Below are positions 58,180 through 64,000 of a stretch of 64,000 bases of DNA, one piece after another. The position numbers and the translations under genes were made by a program. The notes beneath the pieces were generated by a model. That model had not been told where the DNA came from. It made no database searches and worked only from the letters and a program-made list of their open reading frames with translations. The DNA is taken from NCBI RefSeq assembly GCF_025118155.1, contig NW_026251402.1:124001-188000 (forward strand), read 5' to 3'. The DNA comes from Cokeromyces recurvatus. Its lineage: Eukaryota > Mucoromycota > Mucoromycetes > Mucorales > Mucoraceae. Position 1 is the first letter of the stretch. Every line of letters starts with the position of its first letter.

Positions 58180-60921
58180 ATGGCATATAATTCAATAGGT
58201 GAAGGATCTTCATCATCAGCAAGAAAACCGCTTATAGATAAAAAAGGCAAAGATAAATATACAGCGGATCAAACTTATCCTTCGCATGAAGAAGGAGAAG
58301 AAGAAGAAGAAGCAATAAATACATCGTTATCATATGGTGCAATATCATCTAATTCTTATCAAAATAATAATAATATTAATAACAGTCGTTCACAAAAAAC
58401 ATGCACATATATAACCATTATAACTACAGCTTGCTGTATTCTTGTTTTATTCTGTTTATTATGGTTTGCACCTAAATTTGCAGAAAGATCAGTAAAGGAT
58501 GGCATAGGATTCAATTTTCAAAAGGCATCCATTCTCAATGTAACTGATGACAATATAATTACTATGCATGTCATGGGAAAAATTGAATTAACACCGACAT
58601 TATTTAATCTACAAAAAAAGATCAATACCTTATTTGGAAAAATCGGTATTCAAGATAGTACACTTCAAGTTCATTACGAACAAGAGTCTAAAAGTAATAA
58701 ACAGCAAGAAGATATTAGTCTTGATGCTTCTTCTTTATCAATAGGCTTCATTGACCTACCTGCTTTAAATTTAAATAGTACATCACATGTGACGGCTTTT
58801 GATTTTATCACTCAATTTATGATTGATGATACAGACGCATTAATGGAATTTTGTAAAGACGCTGTAATTGCAAAGACAATTATGTGGCGAGTAACTGGTC
58901 CGTTATCAGTAGGATTAGGCTGGTTACCGTTTCATTCAAATATTATTCTAGACAAGACAGTTGGATTAGAAGGTAATATATATATATATATATATATACA
59001 TATATACAACATAATAGGAGTATATTTAGTATTATGCTTTGATAGGTATGGATGGTTTGAAGAAAACAAATTTACAATCCATCTTATTTCCTGGGCCACA
59101 TCCTTTGGGAGGAATTGAAGTTTCAGGTCAAGTGGGTATCTATAATCCTTCAAGTGTATTAAGTTTATCTCTTGGAAATATGGACTTTGGTATCTTTTTA
59201 CCTGCATTAACTCCAGAAGAGAAGGATTTACAAATCGCTGTAGTTCAAGCAAAGAATGCAGATCTTCAAGGTCATCACATGAATTACTTTGAAGTCTCTG
59301 GTCGTACAATGCCAATTCCGTCTAATGATTCTAAAAGTCAGCAATTAATGGATCTATTTTTAACAAACTATCTTCATGGTAATTCAACTAAAGTACATGT
59401 ATGTGGTAGTGAATTTGGGCCTAATGATAAGATATCCATCAGTACTACCACTACTACTACTACTACTACACCACGTTGGCTACGAAAGGCTTTACAATCC
59501 ATTGTCTTGTCAGTTCCTTTTCCAGGTGCTTCTGAAACAGATTTGATTCAATCCCTTGAATTATCAAATATCAAGATTGATTTTTCGAGATCGGGTAGAT
59601 TACTTATATCCGGTGATGCCCTTGCTATTCTTAAAAAGCCTGAAGAAATGCAATTTCATATGGACGTTACTCAGATTCATCCGACTGTATTTTTATTTTT
59701 AAATAAAAATTCTACTAAACCATTCGCAACAGTTAAACCTGAAGAACCTTGTCCAGCTAAAACTGAAGAAGGGAATGGAATTAATTTACCTTTAGGAAAG
59801 ATGAAAGTGATCTCAACCTTATCTCGAGCTCCATTTAAAGTTTTACCCAATGGTCAAAAGGATTTTGAAGAGTTCTTGGATCGAGTCTTTCATCAAAGGA
59901 AAGGGAGAGTTTATATCAAAGGTACATCAGATGCGACAGTAGAAAGCGCCTTTGGGCACTTGAATGTCCATGATCTTGCGTTTAATGGAGAGATTGAAAC
60001 TCAAGGTTTAGAAGGCATGCAGCATCCTCCTCCAAAAGTGAAATCTTTATCTATCATTGCAGGCTATAATGAAGCATTACTTGCCAACACAGAAATTGAA
60101 ATTTATAGTCCATCTAATGTAAATATAAATTTAGGTGAACTTAACTTGTATTTACTTTTTAATGGTCACATTATTGGAAATACAACTATTCCAGACTTTA
60201 TCTTGGCCCCTCATGTTTATAACAATTTGACTGTTTCTGCTTGGCTTTTCGGTAATGATGAACATGTTATTGATTTTATTGGTCAATATATTTCGAATGG
60301 TAATTATCAAGTATATAAAAATGTATATGTATATATATTATAACTAACTGAATTTATTATACGTATCAAGGTATTCACAGCCTCAATAATGCCACTCTCA
60401 CTATTTCAGGTCAACATCCAAATGCTACAAAGTCAAGATTTTTAAATAATTTCATAAAACACTTGACCTTTGATGTACAAATACCACCATTTGATAAAGA
60501 TCCTTTGTTAGCAGACTGTCAAATGAATATCTTATCCTCAACGGTAGTGATGAGTTTAAGGAACCCCTTTCCGGGAGTTCTCATGACGATTAATAAAATT
60601 AATGCCTCTGCAACGTATCAAGTATATGAAATTGGTAGGATGGAAGCTAATTTTGAAGATCGTGGAGAAGGCTGGAAAGGTCCTGTTTTATTACCACCAC
60701 CTCATTGTGATGATGATCATTGTAAAGGAGTTATCATAAACTCAGAAAAGATACCCGTCATGACAAAGAAACTAGGCTATGATGCTATCAAAAAGGCCTT
60801 GGGTGGTTCCATTATAGTTTCAGTTGAAAGCCAAGTTAGTGTCATGATTGATGATTTTAAACTAAATGATTTACAATACCATCAAAGCAATATCACTACT
60901 AAAGTGAGAAAACGGTTTTAG
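58180..60921 (+). CDS. Vacuolar-type membrane protein with DUF3712/LEA2-like repeats (Tag1-like)
   Basis: Three exons (58180-58972, 59046-60299, 60371-60921) give 865 residues. A polar N terminus with an acidic stretch (EEGEEEEEA) is followed by one membrane segment at about 76-96 (CTYITIITTACCILVLFCLL), giving a long lumenal/extracellular part. That part repeats a beta-rich unit of about 100-150 residues with similar strand motifs (for example PHPLGGIEVSGQVGIYNPSS, VPFPGASETDLIQSLELSN, VKSLSIIAGYNEALLANTEI, MNILSSTVVMSLRNPFPGV), typical of DUF3712/LEA-2-like proteins. The yeast relative Tag1 sits on the vacuole and has a role in ending autophagy. Family membership is likely; localisation is inference. 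The start is preceded by an A-rich leader and follows no conflicting gene. Confidence 0.8.
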
Positions 60922-61058
60922 AAATAAATATCCATGTATTTCTTTTATTACGTTATGTAGTAGTAATATCAGGCGTATATCTTTTTATTTTACAGTATAC
61001 ATACATATAATATGTATTTTATTATTACAAGTCATTTTTTTTTATATGGTCATCTAAG

Positions 61059-63108
61059 AACTCTTTTCTATTTCTTTGTTATCTACTTTCTTTTCCTTTT
61101 TTAATGCAAGGCGTTTTCGTTTCTTGGAAGCCTCAATCATTTCCCTGAAAATAAACAAAAAAAAAAAAAAAAAAAGCTCCCATTAATATGTATGTGATAT
61201 TATATATATGTGTCTACTTGGATCTTACTTCTTTCTTTTTGTTGACGTTTGTCATATTTAGGTGTACTATCAATCGTTTCACGCTCAAGTCCCTTTTTCA
61301 ATTTTCGTTTTTGACTATAAGTTGCACCCTTAAGATTTAACATCCAATCAGGAACATCACAGCCAGACTCTTTCATCACATTCACAACACCCTTCATATA
61401 CGGTATATCTTCTTGTGTATAATATGTAATAGCTTCACCCTCACGTCCTGCACGACCTGTACGACCAATTCTATGGATATAGCTGGCAATAGTTTGAGGG
61501 AAGTCATAATTGATAACTAAATTTACACCCTTAAAATCTAAACCACGAGCCATTAATTCTGTTGCAATTAAAACCCATATTTTACCCACACGGAATTGAT
61601 TGATAATAGTGTCACGTTGTGCCTTTGTTCTATCTGAGTGAATCACTTCGACATTGATACCATCAAAAATTAATTCATGGAAAAGTTCCTTAGCTCGTTC
61701 AATAGATTGAACAAAGATCAAAATAGGTGGCTTAATGCCTCTTTGAATTAATTGACGTAAAGCAATCATCTTTCCTGCTTCAGTACCAGTGAATAAGAGT
61801 TGTTGTTTAATTGTGTCTGTAGCAGCATTTCTAAAGAAAAAGAAAAGTTTTTTTCTTTGAGTATCAGCTTATCCTAAAGCTTATATATAAAATAACCTTA
61901 CCTTGCACCAATAACAATGCGAAGGGGATTTTTCATTACTGAGTTTGCAAGATCTTCTACATGAGATGAAAATGTAGCACTAAACATACATTTTTGAATT
62001 GTAGTGGATGAACAGGCAGCAAAAATCTCATCCGTTTGTTCTAAAAATCCTCGTTCTAATAATTTATCTGCTTCATCAAGTACAAGATGTTTAACAGAAC
62101 TTAAATCAACTTCCTTTTCTTTAATGGCATAAACTAATCTTAAAGGTGTAGTGATCAACATATCTAAAAGAAAGAAAGAATAAATAAATCTATATATCTT
62201 TTCTTTTCTTCCATATTTTACTTACCATATTTTTGCTTAGAATCAGCTCTTTGGGATTTATCTGCTGCTGTTGCCTTTGTCAAAACATGAATACGAAGTT
62301 TAGTGCCTTGACTTAAATAATTAGCTTCACGTGCAATTTGTTGAGCTAATTCTCTAGTAGGAGCAATAATTAATGCACGGTAACTTATTTTCTTTACCGG
62401 CTCCTTTAAATCTTGTAAAATGGGCAATAAGTAAGCTAAAGTTTTACCGGAACCGGTAGGTGCGCAAGACATTAAATCACGGCCCTTTAACATGATTGGA
62501 ATAGATTGCATCTGAACAGGTGTAGGTGTTAAATATTTAGCATTCATCAAATTATTATAAAGAATAGGATTCAAATTATATGCTGGAGAAGCAAGATCTT
62601 CAAATGTTCTAAACGGATTAGGTGTATCTGTACCATAGACTTTTATTCTTTGTTGCTTTCTAAATTCTTTAGCTTCTTTTACAGTGCTAAAAATAGTATT
62701 TGATTCATTTGCTATAATAGAAAAATAAGTATATTAGTATAAATACGTTTACTTTCTTTTACAGACGTTTTATTTTATTTTTTATTTTTATTTTTTTTTC
62801 CTCTTACTTTTATTTTGAACTTCATCAACGCTTTCATCATCATCAGTTTCTTCTTTGTCTTCTTCAACTTCTTCTTTTTCCTTTGTTGATTTCTTATCTT
62901 GCTTTTGATTAACAACGGTATGTGTGGTTTTGAAAAAATCGATTTCATCAAGTAACTGAGAACGAACGTTGGGATCAACAGCTGCTGCGTTTTTTTGTTT
63001 TGATTGTTTTTGATTAGTTTCTTTTTCTCCTTCAAATATTTTGACATCATTTTTGAATCGATTTTTATCAAATCGAGATCCACTACTTAATAAATGAAAA
63101 AGATCCAT
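61059..63108 (-). CDS. ROK1: DEAD-box RNA helicase Rok1/DDX52-like, last exon out of frame
   Basis: Exons 63108-62808, 62711-62226, 62163-61902 and 61830-61229 are in frame and carry the full helicase core: PTPVQMQSIPIM (Q motif), CAPTGSGKTLAYLLP (motif I), IAPTRELAQQI (Ia), TTPLRLV, VLDEADKLLE (II), MFSATFSSHVEDL (III), IFVQSIERAKEL (IV), ATELMARGLDF (V) and YIHRIGRTGRAGREGE (VI). The acidic N terminus and order match Rok1/DDX52, needed for 18S rRNA maturation. The apparent last exon (61144-61059) encodes a conserved-looking basic tail (EMIEASKKRKRLALKKEKK), but it does not join in frame: the junction reads into a stop. A one-base gain in the five-A run before the donor (plus-strand 61236-61240) would restore it. 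This may be an assembly error or a real mutation. Confidence 0.9.
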
Positions 63109-63365
63109 TGCTTTTATTATATATAGTAAAGTACAAAAAATAAGCAAATGTGAATACAGCAAGGAAAAAAAAAAAAAAAAAAAAAAATGCAATATTTGTA
63201 TGAATATGAATATTCAGTTAAATAAATTCCTACAAGCCACAATTATGTAATAAACGACAGTAATAGAGTAAAAATAGTCATTTGTTTATAATTATTTTGC
63301 ATTATTGTATACTCCTTCCTATTTAGTTGTAAGCTTAACATGTATAGTGTTATGAATATGTAAAT

Positions 63366-64000
63366 CTAGTTATTTGTGTTACGGAAATGATAGGATAAAG
63401 AAGAAACAAGATCTCCATTAGCAATTGCCTTTTTAAGTCTTCTAGGCTTTGATAATTTAGTATTATTAGGAAGCAAATTGCTATTGTGATGACCAAGAAG
63501 GTTAGCATGATTATCGTACTGCTGACGAAGATTTAGATTAGATGTATTTATGCCTAGTTGTTGCTGTAAATTTTGAATTTTATGTATAGCCCTGGATCTA
63601 CCTTCATAGTGCCCTTCTCCATCTTCTCTTTCTTTTTCTTTTTTAACTTGTATCATTGATTGTCCTTCTTCCAAAATTTGACTATTATTATTATTCAATG
63701 CTATTATTCGATGACGAGGCAAGTGAGTTGATCGTGCTTGTGGGTGATATGAACTTTCATATGTATGAATAGAAAATGTATTAGATGAAATTGATAAGAT
63801 AGATGAACGGTCCTGCAGCAGCTCATCTCTAATATGCTGCTTTTGTTGTTGTTGCTGCTGCTGCTCATCTATTAAAATCGGTTCTAAAAAGGATAGTCTA
63901 TTAGATTTTAACAATTCTATTCTATTGTTATCTTGTTGACTATCTGTTAAATAGACGGAATTTTTTATAAATCCATTATTACTTGGTAAAGTAGAATCAT
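63366..64000 (-). CDS. Partial unknown protein, Gln-rich, 5' end beyond the window
   Basis: The frame is open from the stop at 63366 to the right edge (64000), so the 5' part of the gene lies outside the window. The 211 visible residues include a Gln run (about residues 39-47 of the visible part) and a Ser/His/Arg-rich middle with IHTYESSYHPQARSTHLPRH. The end is basic (NTKLSKPRRLKKAIANGD). Several short glutamine-rich, possibly coiled-coil segments (KIQNLQQQLGINTSN) occur. No domain is recognised. An intron near the C terminus cannot be excluded, so the stop at 63366 is provisional. The protein has the composition of a disordered regulatory protein. Confidence 0.6.
   Translation of the reverse strand, partial: DSTLPSNNGFIKNSVYLTDSQQDNNRIELLKSNRLSFLEPILIDEQQQQQQQKQHIRDELLQDRSSILSISSNTFSIHTYESSYHPQARSTHLPRHRIIALNNNNSQILEEGQSMIQVKKEKEREDGEGHYEGRSRAIHKIQNLQQQLGINTSNLNLRQQYDNHANLLGHHNSNLLPNNTKLSKPRRLKKAIANGDLVSSLSYHFRNTNN

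Overview
This window reads as nuclear DNA of a filamentous fungus, most likely an early-diverging, Mucorales-like lineage (inference). It is very AT-rich, full of A/T homopolymers, and its genes carry many short introns (mostly 50-90 nt) with GTAAGT-type donors and TAG/CAG acceptors. Gene content is eukaryotic and fungal (Hap5, Atg10, Bud4/anillin-like, Nvj2-like, an IS630/mariner-type transposase relic). I rebuilt spliced models by hand. For 20 of the 22 complete protein-coding models the exon lengths sum to a whole number of codons in one open frame, or the gene is a single exon. The exceptions are the Rok1-like helicase, whose last exon is out of frame by one base, and the ZNF277-like gene, whose first donor is ambiguous between two in-frame choices. 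Two further genes are cut by the window edges.

Layout, left to right. 1-1.1 kb: 5' part of an unknown low-complexity protein on the minus strand, running off the left edge. 1.8-3.9 kb: a decayed minus-strand reading frame. 4.4-6.2 kb: monocarboxylate-type MFS transporter. 6.2-11.9 kb: a gene-poor graveyard with at least two more decayed frames and a broken DD34E transposase. 11.9-18.6 kb: compact housekeeping cluster (endosomal Qa-SNARE, ZNF277-like zinc finger, mitochondrial FtsJ/Mrm2 methyltransferase, Trf4-type poly(A) polymerase, small unknown protein). 20.3-28.2 kb: a 24-exon ATR/Rad3/Mec1 checkpoint kinase. 29.2-29.9 kb: Mig1/CreA-type zinc-finger protein. 32.7-43.1 kb: thiamine pyrophosphokinase, Hsp10, SDR, F-box protein, a thioredoxin-fold/F-box fusion, glyoxylate/hydroxypyruvate reductase-like enzyme, Hap5. 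43.5-47.2 kb: Nvj2-like lipid-transfer protein and threonine aldolase. 47.2-51 kb: gene-poor, with a weak decayed plus-strand frame followed by a 60-nt poly(A). 51-56.2 kb: secreted unknown protein, Atg10, an acidic unknown protein, Bud4/anillin-like protein. 58.2-63.1 kb: Tag1/DUF3712-like membrane protein and Rok1-like DEAD-box helicase. 63.4-64 kb: a partial unknown gene.

The genes do not form one pathway. They are ordinary dispersed eukaryotic genes, often divergent (ZNF277/MRM2, THI80/HSP10, F-box/Trx-F-box, HAP5/NVJ2) or tightly convergent (SNARE/ZNF277, with 13 bp between stop codons). The most unusual items are the thioredoxin-fold/F-box fusion beside a divergent F-box gene, two GC-AG introns (one certain, one possible), a 15-bp micro-exon in HAP5, stop-free 3n introns in the ATR gene, and a probable 1-bp homopolymer indel in the Rok1-like gene.
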